Source: Nocardioides sp. 503
GTDB taxonomy: Bacteria; Actinomycetota; Actinomycetes; Propionibacteriales; Nocardioidaceae
DNA: 64,000 nt
Reading direction: 5' to 3'
Assembly (NCBI RefSeq): GCF_004522095.1
Contig: NZ_SPUI01000007.1
Coordinates: 98,232 to 162,231, forward strand
The position numbers were made by a program, and so were the translations under genes. Each line of letters begins with the position of its first letter. Within the stretch, counting starts at the first letter, position 1. Below are positions 1 to 7,687 of this stretch, one piece after another. The notes below the pieces were generated by a model. It was not told where the DNA came from, did no database searches, and was given only the letters and a program-made list of their open reading frames with translations.

Positions 1-902
1 TGCTGCCGTTCGCCGGTCGCGAGATCACCGTCGAGGACGCCGCGACGGCCGACCCGAGCGGTCTCGACATCGCGCTCTTCTCCGCGGGCGCGACGACCTC
101 CCGCGCGCTGGCCCCGGCCTTCGCGGCCGCCGGCGTGACCGTGGTCGACAACTCCTCGGCGTTCCGCATGGACCCCGACGTCCCGCTCGTGGTCTCCGAG
201 GTCAACCCGCAGGACATCGAGCACGCCCGCAAGGGGATCATCGCCAACCCCAACTGCACGACGATGGCCGCGATGCCCGTGCTGAAGCCGCTGCACGACG
301 AGGCCGGGCTGGTGCGGCTGATCGCGTCGACCTACCAGGCCGTCTCCGGTTCCGGCGTCGCCGGCGTCGAGGAGCTGGCCGGTCAGGTCGCCGCAGCCGG
401 CGACAAGGCGCGCGAGCTCGCCTACGACGGGGAGGCCGTCGCCTTCCCCGACCCGGTGAAGTACGCGCGCACGATCGCCTACAACGTGCTGCCGCTGGCC
501 GGATCCATCGTCGACGACGGGCTCAACGAGACCGACGAGGAGCAGAAGCTCCGCAACGAGTCGCGCAAGATCCTCGGCCTGCCCGACCTGCTGGTCTCCG
601 GCATCTGCGTGCGGGTGCCGGTCTTCACCGGTCACTCGCTGGCGATCAACGCGGAGTTCGCCTCGGCCATGACGCCGGAGCGCGCGCGCGAGATCCTCGC
701 CTCGGCGCCGGGCGTCGAGCTCTCCGACGTACCGAACCCCCTGCAGGCCGCCGGCAAGGACCCGTCCTACGTCGGCCGGCTGCGCCGGGACCCGGGCGTG
801 CCGGACGACCGCGGCCTCGCGCTGTTCGTCTCCAACGACAACCTGCGCAAGGGCGCGGCCCTCAACACGGTGCAGATCGCGGAGCTACTCGCGCGCCGCT
901 GA
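1..902 (+). CDS. asd: Aspartate-semialdehyde dehydrogenase, 5' end outside window
   Basis: Cytoplasmic enzyme that reduces L-aspartyl-4-phosphate with NADPH to aspartate semialdehyde, the branch point to lysine/diaminopimelate, threonine and methionine. The frame is open from base 3 with no start, so about 299 residues remain and roughly the first 45 of a typical ~345 (including the nucleotide-binding loop) lie upstream. The catalytic cysteine is in NPNCTT (codon 255-257), followed by SGSGVAG and, near the middle, FTGHSLAINAEF, all typical of the family. The stop codon lies inside the last codons of the convergent downstream gene, an 18-base overlap of 3' ends. The family call is secure; only the N-terminus is unseen. 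Confidence 0.95.
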   Translation, partial: LPFAGREITVEDAATADPSGLDIALFSAGATTSRALAPAFAAAGVTVVDNSSAFRMDPDVPLVVSEVNPQDIEHARKGIIANPNCTTMAAMPVLKPLHDEAGLVRLIASTYQAVSGSGVAGVEELAGQVAAAGDKARELAYDGEAVAFPDPVKYARTIAYNVLPLAGSIVDDGLNETDEEQKLRNESRKILGLPDLLVSGICVRVPVFTGHSLAINAEFASAMTPERAREILASAPGVELSDVPNPLQAAGKDPSYVGRLRRDPGVPDDRGLALFVSNDNLRKGAALNTVQIAELLARR

Positions 903-1943
903 CTGCCGCTCGTCCTTCGCCGCGCGCTCCTCGACAGGAGCGGCGGGCTCCTTCGCGGGTTCGATGAAGGTCGTCGTGACCCAGTAGGAGAGCAGGTGGG
1001 TCAGCACGCTCACGAGCGGGATGACGACGACCATCGACCAGTGGTCGAGGACGTCGATGAGGAACAGCAGCGCCACGACCGCGGTCATGCCGGTGGCGAG
1101 GAAGCTGGTGCTCGTGGCGTCGGGCACGGCGAAGCGGCCCATCAGGACCGAGCCCACCAGGATGGCCGCGACGAAGATGAGGGCCAGCAGCGGGAAGCCC
1201 GCGCGGCCGCACGAGGTCGTGCCCTGCACGGCCTCGCAGCCTCGGAGCGCGAGGTAGGTGCCGCCCACGAGCACCAGCCCGACCAGCACGCCCGTCACGG
1301 CCGCGGCGACGCGGCCCGGCAGCGGCTCGCGGGGCGGACGCGGTGCCTTCGGCTCCTTGACCGGCTTCTCTGCCTTGACGGGCTTGGCGGTCTTGACCGG
1401 CTCGGCCTCCGTCGCCTGCCTCGAGGCCTTCGCCGCGACGGGGGCGGCCGGGACGTCGGCCGGGGAGGCGTCGGGCTCGACCTCGTCCGCGAACAGCGGC
1501 GGAGCCGGCTCCTCCTCCGCGAGCGTCACGGGGTCGGCGGCGACCGGCTCCGGCGCGACGACCTGGGTGGGCTGCTCGTCCGCGACCGGCTCGACGGGCT
1601 CCACGACCTCGGTCGGCTCGTCGGCCTCGATCACCTGCGTCGTCTCGGCATCGACGGCGACCGGCTCCGGCTCCGGCGTGGGCTCGGGCTCGGGCTCCGA
1701 GACGGGCTCGGGCTCCGAGACGGGCTCGGGCTCCACCTCGGGCTCGGTCGCGGCTTCGGGCTCCGGGGCCGCCTCGGCCTCCGGCTCAGGGGCGGGCTCC
1801 GGCTCGGCAGGGGGCTCCGGCTCCGGCGGCGGCGCCGCCGGCGTCGCGTCCTCGGGAGCGGCGCCCTTGCGGCCCTTCTTGCGGCCGAACAGGCGGGGCG
1901 GCTCGAGCCGCGCCGACGCGTCCTGCTGGTCCTCGTCTGACAT
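885..1943 (-). CDS. Four-helix membrane protein with long Glu/Pro-rich N-terminal region
   Basis: I do not recognise the function. The 352-residue protein has three parts. Residues ~1-30 are polar with a basic GRKKGRK patch. Residues ~30-200 are very acidic and proline-rich, with near-repeats of EPEPVS and EPEPEP followed by alternating Val/Glu/Ala. The C-terminal third has four hydrophobic helices and a short charged tail. The acidic arm is expected to be cytoplasmic and disordered. The ATG at 1943 was chosen because the longer open frame runs back through the tRNA terminator hairpin. It is transcribed away from tRNA-Pro and overlaps asd tail to tail. A membrane-anchored scaffold is possible, but that is a guess. 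Confidence 0.75.
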   Translation of the reverse strand: MSDEDQQDASARLEPPRLFGRKKGRKGAAPEDATPAAPPPEPEPPAEPEPAPEPEAEAAPEPEAATEPEVEPEPVSEPEPVSEPEPEPTPEPEPVAVDAETTQVIEADEPTEVVEPVEPVADEQPTQVVAPEPVAADPVTLAEEEPAPPLFADEVEPDASPADVPAAPVAAKASRQATEAEPVKTAKPVKAEKPVKEPKAPRPPREPLPGRVAAAVTGVLVGLVLVGGTYLALRGCEAVQGTTSCGRAGFPLLALIFVAAILVGSVLMGRFAVPDATSTSFLATGMTAVVALLFLIDVLDHWSMVVVIPLVSVLTHLLSYWVTTTFIEPAKEPAAPVEERAAKDERQSAARE

Positions 1944-1986
1944 GCGGGCAGTCTGCCACGGCGACGTCTCCACGGCCCGGAACGAC

Positions 1987-2018
1987 GAGAACCCCGGACC
2001 GCAGGGTCCGGGGTTCTC
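1987..2018 (-). terminator. Perfect 14-bp hairpin behind tRNA-Pro
   Basis: Arms at 1987-2000 and 2005-2018 are exact reverse complements around a GCAG loop. It lies 9 bases past the CCA end of tRNA-Pro on the minus strand. There is no clear U-tract, as is common in high-GC actinobacteria. It also sits ~45 bases upstream of the next minus-strand gene, so it separates the two transcripts. Confidence 0.8.
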
Positions 2019-2027
2019 GGGTTCCAC

Positions 2028-2104
2028 TGGTCGGGCTGACAGGATTTGAACCTGCGGCCTCCTCGTCCCGAACGAGGCGCGCTACCAAGCTGCGCCACAG
2101 CCCG
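2028..2104 (-). tRNA. tRNA-Pro (anticodon CGG)
   Basis: On the minus strand a 7-bp acceptor stem (CGGGCTG with CAGCCCG), a D-arm with AGCTTGGTAGCGC, an anticodon arm CCTCG-TTCGGGA-CGAGG and a T-arm with GTTCAAATC fold into a standard cloverleaf. The anticodon at loop positions 34-36 is CGG, which reads the CCG proline codon. The discriminator base A and the 3' CCA are encoded (2028-2031). No intron or unusual loop was seen. Confidence 0.97.
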
Positions 2105-2211
2105 ATCATGGGCTCGTTCCCCGTGAAGGGAGGTGAGCCCACAAGCACGGGAGCATACCCGAGCGCCGAGCGCCCCTCGCAATCGGTGGGGGTCCCGGGG
2201 ACGGTGCTGCG

Positions 2212-3135
2212 TCAGGTCCGGGGGACCAGGGTGAGCAGGCTCGCCTCCGGGCGGCAGGCGACCCGGATCCGGGCGTAGGGGCTGGTGCCGAGACCGGCGC
2301 AGACGTGGAGCCACGCGGAGCCCGGGTCGCCCGGTCGGGAGTCGGCGGGGTGGCGGTGCAGGCCCCTGGCTCGGGCCGGCTCGAGGTCGCAGTTGGTGGT
2401 GAGCGCCCGGCCGCCCGGCAGGCACACCTGGCCGCCGTGGGTGTGCCCGGCCAGGACGGCGTCGTAGCCGTCGGCGGCGTACTGGTCCAGCACCCGGAGG
2501 TACGGCGCATGGGCGACGCCGAGCCGCATGTCGGCGGTGGGGTCGGCCGGCCCGGCGACCAGATCGAGCCGGTCGTAGCCGAGGTGCGGGTCGTCCACGC
2601 CGGCGAAGGCGAGCGTCGTCTCCCCGACGGTGACGGTGTCCTTGCGGTTCGTCAGGTCGCGCCAGCCCGCGCCGGTCAGTGTCTGGCTCAGCAACGGCCA
2701 CGGCAGCTGCGGCACGTGGACGTGGCGCTTGCCGGTGTCGGGCAGCAGGTAGCGCAGCGGGTTGCGGAAGGTCGGCTCGTAGTAGTCGTTGGAGCCGTGC
2801 ACGAACACTCCGGGCACGTCGAGCAGCGGTCCGAGCGCGTCGGTGACCACCGGCACGGAGTCGCGGTGCGCCAGGTTGTCGCCGGTGTCGACCACCAGGT
2901 CAGGCTCCAGCGCGGCGAGCCCGCGGAGCCACTCCTGCTTGCGGGTCTGGGCGGGCGTCATGTGGATGTCGCTGAGGTGCAGGACCTTCAGGGGTCGCTG
3001 TCCGCGGGGCAGGACCGGCAGCTCGTAGCGGCGCAGCGTGTAGGCCCGCGCCTCCCAGGCGGCGTACGCCGTCAGCCCGGCGCCGGCGAGGGTCCCGGCT
3101 CCCAGCAGGTGCGGGAGAATCCGGAGGCTGGGCAT
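2212..3135 (-). CDS. Metallophosphoesterase (calcineurin-like), membrane-anchored
   Basis: A 307-residue binuclear-metal phosphoesterase. The blocks appear in order: LHLSDIHM (D-x-H), VDTGDN, VHGSNDYY (in place of the usual GNHD), a His in GVAHAPY and GHTHGGQV near the C-terminus. An N-terminal hydrophobic segment (about residues 8-30) suggests membrane anchoring, as in YkuE/YaeI-type enzymes acting on UDP-sugar or lipid pyrophosphates. The substrate cannot be told from sequence. The ATG at 3135 is preferred over an in-frame TTG at 3153. It is divergent from the YqeY gene with under 30 bases between starts, so the promoters must overlap. Mycobacteria have a similar gene beside this block. Confidence 0.85.
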   Translation of the reverse strand: MPSLRILPHLLGAGTLAGAGLTAYAAWEARAYTLRRYELPVLPRGQRPLKVLHLSDIHMTPAQTRKQEWLRGLAALEPDLVVDTGDNLAHRDSVPVVTDALGPLLDVPGVFVHGSNDYYEPTFRNPLRYLLPDTGKRHVHVPQLPWPLLSQTLTGAGWRDLTNRKDTVTVGETTLAFAGVDDPHLGYDRLDLVAGPADPTADMRLGVAHAPYLRVLDQYAADGYDAVLAGHTHGGQVCLPGGRALTTNCDLEPARARGLHRHPADSRPGDPGSAWLHVCAGLGTSPYARIRVACRPEASLLTLVPRT

Positions 3136-3161
3136 CCGCCCAGGCTGCCACAATGGTCCTC

Positions 3162-3620
3162 ATGAGTGCTCTCAAGGACCGTCTGCGTGCCGACCTCACC
3201 ACCGCCATCAAGGGTCGTGACGAGGTGCGCTCCTCGACCCTGCGCATGGTGCTGACCGCCATCACCAACGCCGAGGTGGCCGGCAAGGAGGCCCGCGAGC
3301 TCTCCGACGACGACGTCATCGGCGTGCTGTCGAGCGAGGCCAAGAAGCGCCGGGAGGCCGCGACCGCCTTCGCCGACGGCGGCCGCGCCGAGATGGCGGC
3401 CAAGGAGAAGGCCGAGGCGGCCGTGATCGCCGACTACCTGCCCGAGGTCCTCACCGCCGAGGAGATCTCGTCCCTCGTCACCGCGGCGATCGAGCAGACC
3501 GGCGCCGCCGGCGAGGGCATGCGGGCCATGGGCAAGGTCATGGGCATCGTCACCCCCCAGGTCAAGGGCCGCGCCGACGGCGGTGCCGTCGCCGCGGAGG
3601 TACGCCGCCAGCTCGGCTGA
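3162..3620 (+). CDS. GatB/YqeY domain-containing protein
   Basis: A 152-residue soluble protein of the YqeY family, which resembles the tRNA-binding tail domain of GatB (amidotransferase for Asn/Gln-tRNA). The family N-terminus M-S-A-L-K-D-R-L-R-A-D-L fits the ATG at 3162; an in-frame ATG lies 9 bases upstream at 3153. It is all-helical, with the family patterns KKRREAA and AEIIADYLP-like (here AAVIADYLPEVLT), and ends in the conserved KGRADGG...VAAEVRRQL. The role in cells is not established, though it is presumed to act with tRNA-dependent amidation. It converges with the PBP gene. Confidence 0.88.
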   Translation: MSALKDRLRADLTTAIKGRDEVRSSTLRMVLTAITNAEVAGKEARELSDDDVIGVLSSEAKKRREAATAFADGGRAEMAAKEKAEAAVIADYLPEVLTAEEISSLVTAAIEQTGAAGEGMRAMGKVMGIVTPQVKGRADGGAVAAEVRRQLG

Positions 3621-3656
3621 CGCCGCACCGGCCCGCCCACGGGGCCAGCGATCGGG

Positions 3657-5972
3657 TCAGCGACCGCCGCGGCCCCCGCGTCCGCCCTTGGGCCGCTTGC
3701 CGGTGGAGGTGTAGATGACGACCGTGTCGCCGCTGGCGAGCTCGACGCCGGCCTCGGGGTCGGTGTAGGCCACGGTGCCCTTGGGGTAGTCGGAGGCCTT
3801 GGCGCCGGCGACGTTGACCGTGAAGCCGAGGTTCTCCAGCTCGTTGCGGGCGTCGTCGACGCTCATCCCGCCGACGTCGGGGATCCCGGTCAGGACCCCG
3901 CGGATGTCGGAGCTGCTCGGCTTCTCGAAGTCCTCGTCGTCGAGCCACTGCTCGATGACCTTCATCGCGTCGCCCCACATGGGGCCGGCCAGCGTGGAGC
4001 CGGCGGCGGAGGCGACGTAGGACGGGCCGACGGTCTGCCCGTTGAGGGTGATCTTGGTGCCCTCCTTGTTGGCGCCGGCGATCATCGAGGCGGTGGCGAG
4101 GTTGGGGGTGTAGCCCACGAACCACACCGCCTTGTTGTCCTGGATGGTGCCGGTCTTGCCGGCGGCCGGCTGCGCGGTCTGGATGTTGGCGCTGTAGCCG
4201 AAGCCACCGGGCTCGAGCACGCCGCGCAGGACGTCGTTGACCGCGTCGGCCACGGGGCTCGGCATCACCTGGGTGCAGCGCGCGGGGTACTTCTTCAGCG
4301 CGTTGCCATTGGGGTCCATGATCGCGGTGACGGGGCGGGCGTCGCAGTGCAGCCCGCGGCCGGCGAACGTCGCGTAGGCCTCGGCCATCTCGAGCGGGCT
4401 GACGTCGGCCACGCCGAGCGTGAACGCCGGGATCATCTCGGTGTCGGGGTCGGTGAGCTGCACGCCCATCTTCTTGGCCAGCGTGAAGGGCTCGCAGATG
4501 CCGGTGCGCTGCTCGAGCTGGGCGAAGAACGTGTTCACCGACAGGCGCGTGCCCTGGTAGAGGTCGAAGTTGCCGGAGCTGGTGGAGTTCTGCGGCTTCC
4601 AGATCTCCGAGCTCGCGTAGCTCTCCCCGTCGCAGACCTCGAAGTCGCCCTGGTCGAGGAAGACCTGCTGGGGCGAGTTGATCCGCTCCGACAGCGGGAT
4701 GTCCTGGTTGACCGCGGCCGCGAGGACGAACGCCTTGAAGGTCGAGCCGGCCTGGAAGCCGTTGGAGTCGCCGTACTGCGAGGGCACGACGAAGTTGAGG
4801 TAGGACTCGCCCTCCTTCTTCTTGCGGCCCATCGGTCGCGACTGGGCGATCGCCTTCACCTCGCCGGTGCGGGGCTCGACCATCGCGAGCGCGCCGATGG
4901 CGTCGTTCTCCTTGTAGACGTGGGAGCGCACGGACTCGTCGGCGGCGTCCTGGAAGCGGAGGTCGACCGTGGTGCGGATCGTGAGGCCGCCGGACTTGAG
5001 CAGGCGCTCGCGCTCCTCGGCGGTCTTGCCCAGCGAGCGGTCCTTCATCAGGTAGTTGAGGACGTAGTCGCAGAAGAACGGCGCGCGCGAGTAGACGCAG
5101 CCGTTGCGGGTCTTGCGCACCTCGAGCCGCAGCCCGCGCTCCTTGGTGCGGTCGGCCTTCTCCTGCGGGATCACGTTGAGCTGGGCCATCCGGTCCAGCA
5201 CGATGTCGCGCCGCTGCTTGGTGCGGTCGGGGGAGTTGGTCGGGTCGAACTTGGTGGGGTTCTGGACCAGGCCCGCGAGGACGGCCGACTGGTTGAGGTT
5301 GAGGTTGCGCGCGTTGACGTTGAAGTAGTGGCGCGCCGCCGCCTGGATGCCGTGGGCGCCGTCGCCGAAGTAGGCGGTGTTGAGGTAGCGCTCCAGGATC
5401 CAGTCCTTGGTGTGGCTCTCCTCCATCGCGATGGCGTAGCGCAGCTCGCGCAGCTTGCGGGCGTAGGTCTGGTCGATCGCCGCGGCCTGCTCCTCGGGGG
5501 TGTCCGCCTGGCTGAGGAGGGTCAGCTTGACCAGCTGCTGGGTGATCGAGGAGCCACCCTGGACCACGCCGCTGGAGGCCGAGTTGGTCAGCAGCGCGCG
5601 CAGCGTGCCCTTGAGGTCGAGCGCCCCGTGCTCGTAGAAGCGGTAGTCCTCGATGGCGACGATCGCCTGGACCATCGTGCGCGAGACCTGGTCGAGCGAG
5701 ACGTTGACGCGGTTCTCGTCGAAGATCGTGGCGATGGTCTCGCCCTTGCGGTCCAGGATGCGCGTCTTCTGCGGCAGGTCGTCGGCCTCGAGCTCGGTCG
5801 GCAGCTTGTCCATGCTGTCGGCGACGTTCTCCGTGGCGACGCCCAGGACGGCGGCGAAGGGGATGGCGAGGCCGGCGACGACGACGCCGAGGACGGCGGA
5901 GACCGCCACCATCACTCCGAGGTGGGACAGCACCTTGGAGGAGGAGAGACGCTCAGAGCGGGGGCGAGGCAT
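3657..5972 (-). CDS. Bifunctional penicillin-binding protein (GT51 + transpeptidase + PASTA)
   Basis: Class A PBP that polymerises and cross-links peptidoglycan at the outer face of the membrane. The protein has 771 residues from the ATG at 5972. It has a short basic cytoplasmic tail, one TM helix (~17-45), a glycosyltransferase domain with catalytic Glu108 in AIEDYRFYEHG, then a transpeptidase with active-site Ser ~410 (GSTFKAF), SVN at ~477 and KTGT at ~604. A PASTA domain (~694-757) is followed by a Gly/Arg-rich end. PASTA plus the position next to wblA match mycobacterial PonA2-type proteins. It is divergent from wblA over 220 bases. All catalytic motifs are intact. Confidence 0.95.
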   Translation of the reverse strand: MPRPRSERLSSSKVLSHLGVMVAVSAVLGVVVAGLAIPFAAVLGVATENVADSMDKLPTELEADDLPQKTRILDRKGETIATIFDENRVNVSLDQVSRTMVQAIVAIEDYRFYEHGALDLKGTLRALLTNSASSGVVQGGSSITQQLVKLTLLSQADTPEEQAAAIDQTYARKLRELRYAIAMEESHTKDWILERYLNTAYFGDGAHGIQAAARHYFNVNARNLNLNQSAVLAGLVQNPTKFDPTNSPDRTKQRRDIVLDRMAQLNVIPQEKADRTKERGLRLEVRKTRNGCVYSRAPFFCDYVLNYLMKDRSLGKTAEERERLLKSGGLTIRTTVDLRFQDAADESVRSHVYKENDAIGALAMVEPRTGEVKAIAQSRPMGRKKKEGESYLNFVVPSQYGDSNGFQAGSTFKAFVLAAAVNQDIPLSERINSPQQVFLDQGDFEVCDGESYASSEIWKPQNSTSSGNFDLYQGTRLSVNTFFAQLEQRTGICEPFTLAKKMGVQLTDPDTEMIPAFTLGVADVSPLEMAEAYATFAGRGLHCDARPVTAIMDPNGNALKKYPARCTQVMPSPVADAVNDVLRGVLEPGGFGYSANIQTAQPAAGKTGTIQDNKAVWFVGYTPNLATASMIAGANKEGTKITLNGQTVGPSYVASAAGSTLAGPMWGDAMKVIEQWLDDEDFEKPSSSDIRGVLTGIPDVGGMSVDDARNELENLGFTVNVAGAKASDYPKGTVAYTDPEAGVELASGDTVVIYTSTGKRPKGGRGGRGGR

Positions 5973-6032
5973 GGCCCCTAGGGTACGGGAGCGGCGGGAG
6001 CGGGCGATTTCCTCGCGGCCGCACCCCCAGGG

Positions 6033-6072
6033 CCATGCTGAGGAGCATGGACTAGTCATTTGTGACTATAAG
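6033..6072. promoter_or_regulatory. Divergent PBP/wblA control region with two inverted repeats
   Basis: The 220 bases between the two divergent genes contain an AT-richer patch. CCATGCT-GAGG-AGCATGG (6033-6050) and TAGTCA-TTTG-TGACTA (6053-6068) are perfect inverted repeats. TATAAG at 6067-6072 could be a -10 element for wblA, giving a leader of ~110 bases. The second palindrome overlaps that hexamer, which suits a repressor site. This is inferred from sequence only. Confidence 0.45.
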
Positions 6073-6192
6073 AGGTGGGCCGACTAGGCCTTACGGTGCG
6101 ACCCGAACGTCCTTTACTTTGAGCGCAATGGGATCGGGCCGGTGAGGCGTCATGGGGACGCACCACCACCCGAGGATGTGGGGACATCGATC

Positions 6193-6477
6193 ATGTGGGT
6201 AGAGGACTGGGCGCCGCGCGCCGCTTGCAGGACCACGGCACCGGACCAGCTGTTCGTCCGTGGCGCCGAGCAGAACAAGGCCAAGCAGCTGTGCTCGGGG
6301 TGCCCGGTGCGCACCGAGTGCCTCGCGGAGGCGCTGGACAACCAGATCGAGTGGGGCGTCTGGGGAGGCATGACCGAGCGCGAGCGCCGGGCCCTGCTGC
6401 GCCGTCGTCCCGCCGCCTCGTGGCGCACGGTCCTCGAGACCGCCCGCGCCGACATCGCGCAGCCGGTCCCGGTCTGA
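6193..6477 (+). CDS. wblA: WhiB-family [4Fe-4S] regulator, WblA/WhiB4 type
   Basis: A 94-residue Wbl protein. Cys12, Cys34, Cys37 and Cys43 are the cluster ligands (C-x21-C-x2-C-x5-C), followed by the GVWGG turn at 55-59 and a basic DNA-binding tail ERERRALLRRRP. The C-R-T-T and L-F-V-R-G-A wording matches Streptomyces WblA and mycobacterial WhiB4, which influence oxidative-stress responses and, in Streptomyces, development and antibiotic production. The neighbours (PBP, two ArsA-like ATPases) are also those of WblA/WhiB4. The ATG at 6193 gives the WblA-like N-terminus; a GTG at 6142 would add 17 residues. Confidence 0.93.
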   Translation: MWVEDWAPRAACRTTAPDQLFVRGAEQNKAKQLCSGCPVRTECLAEALDNQIEWGVWGGMTERERRALLRRRPAASWRTVLETARADIAQPVPV

Positions 6478-6490
6478 CCCGACGCCGCGC

Positions 6491-6518
6491 CTGAGCCGAC
6501 CCGCGAGGGGCGGCTCAG
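6491..6518. terminator. Bidirectional hairpin between wblA and ATPase gene
   Basis: CTGAGCCG (6491-6498) pairs with CGGCTCAG (6511-6518), and inner CCC/GGG pairs extend the stem. It lies just past the wblA stop and covers the last codons of the convergent ATPase gene, so it can serve both. Confidence 0.7.
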
Positions 6519-7687
6519 CCCTGGCGTACGGCGAGCAGCTCGCCGACGCGCCGCAGGCCGTCGAGGTCGTGGACGTCGCCGGCGAGCGCCGGGACGACCG
6601 CGGTCGCGACCTGCGGGTGCGCGGCGTCGAAGCGCCGCCGCAGGCGGGCCTCCCGCTCCACGAGGCGGGTCTGGTCGGCGTGCAGGCGCAGCATGCCCGC
6701 CGTCGACGAGTGCGGGTCCTCGCGCCGCAGGCGCTCGGCCGCCGCCATCGCCTCGTCGGCCGACACGGTGCCTGCCGGCACCGGGCTGGCGCGGTTGACG
6801 ATGAGCCCGGCCAGCGGCATCCGGTCCTCGCTGAGCCGCTCGACGAAGTAGGCCGCCTCGCGCAGGGCGTCGGGCTCCGGCGCGGCGACGACCAGGAAGG
6901 CGGTGCCCTCGGCCTGGAGCAGGGCGTAGGTCTTCTGCGCGCGCTGGCGGAAGCCGCCGAAGACGGTGTCCAGCGCCGCCACGAACGTCTGCAGGTCGCG
7001 CAGCACCTGCGCGCCGAGGATTCGGGTCATGGCGTTGGTGATGATGCCCAGACCCGCGGTCATCAGGCGCGCCGGTCCGCGCGCCGGCGCGAGCATCAGC
7101 CGGATGAACCGGCCGTCCAGGAAGCTCGACAGCCGCTCGGGGGCGTCGAGGAAGTCCAGCGCCGAGCGCGAGGGCGGGGTGTCGACGACGATCAGGTCGT
7201 AGGTGCCGTCGGCGACCGACGTGCCGTGGATCTGCCCGAGCTTCTCCATCGCCATGTACTCCTGCGTGCCCGCGAACGAGCTGGAGAGGGCGATGTAGAA
7301 GGGGTTCTGCAGGATCTGCGCCGCCTTGTCGGGGCTCGCCTGGCTCTCGACCACCTCGTCGAAGGTGCGCTTCATGTCCAGCATCATCGCGTCGAGCCGG
7401 CCGCCGTCCGCCGTGTCGATGTCGGCGACGGGGCGCGGGGTGTTGTCGAGCTCGGCGATGCCCATCGACTGCGCCAGGCGACGCGCGGGGTCGATCGTCA
7501 GCACGACCACCTTGCGACCCCGCTCGGCCGCACGCAGGGCGAGCGCCGCCGACGTCGTGGTCTTGCCGACGCCGCCGGAGCCGCAGCACACGATGATCCC
7601 CGTGGCGGGGTCGTCGAGAAGGGCGTCGACGTCGAGGGCCGGGGCGCGGGTGCCGCGCGGGCCGACGCGGGTGCGGCTCTTGGTCAT
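6515..7687 (-). CDS. ArsA/GET3-like anion-transporting ATPase, second of a pair
   Basis: A 390-residue P-loop ATPase with the deviant Walker A GSGGVGKTTT at ~36-45, the switch motif TIDPARRL and VVDTPPSRSALDFLD (switch II). The family couples ATP hydrolysis to client or anion handling. In mycobacteria the orthologous pair (Rv3679/Rv3680 type) has been linked to envelope targeting and stress tolerance. Its start overlaps the stop of the partner gene by ATGA at 7684-7687, so the two are translationally coupled and probably form a heterodimer. There is no ArsA-type metalloid Cys triad, so arsenite export is unlikely. Confidence 0.9.
   Translation of the reverse strand: MTKSRTRVGPRGTRAPALDVDALLDDPATGIIVCCGSGGVGKTTTSAALALRAAERGRKVVVLTIDPARRLAQSMGIAELDNTPRPVADIDTADGGRLDAMMLDMKRTFDEVVESQASPDKAAQILQNPFYIALSSSFAGTQEYMAMEKLGQIHGTSVADGTYDLIVVDTPPSRSALDFLDAPERLSSFLDGRFIRLMLAPARGPARLMTAGLGIITNAMTRILGAQVLRDLQTFVAALDTVFGGFRQRAQKTYALLQAEGTAFLVVAAPEPDALREAAYFVERLSEDRMPLAGLIVNRASPVPAGTVSADEAMAAAERLRREDPHSSTAGMLRLHADQTRLVEREARLRRRFDAAHPQVATAVVPALAGDVHDLDGLRRVGELLAVRQG

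Noticed and set aside
1640..1830. Tandem short repeats that could be a CRISPR or satellite array
   Set aside because: They are in-frame codons for Glu-Pro repeats of a membrane protein; unit length and spacing are irregular and no spacer pattern exists.
6193..6477. Start of wblA at GTG 6142
   Set aside because: Known WblA proteins begin about ten residues before the first cysteine, which matches the ATG at 6193.
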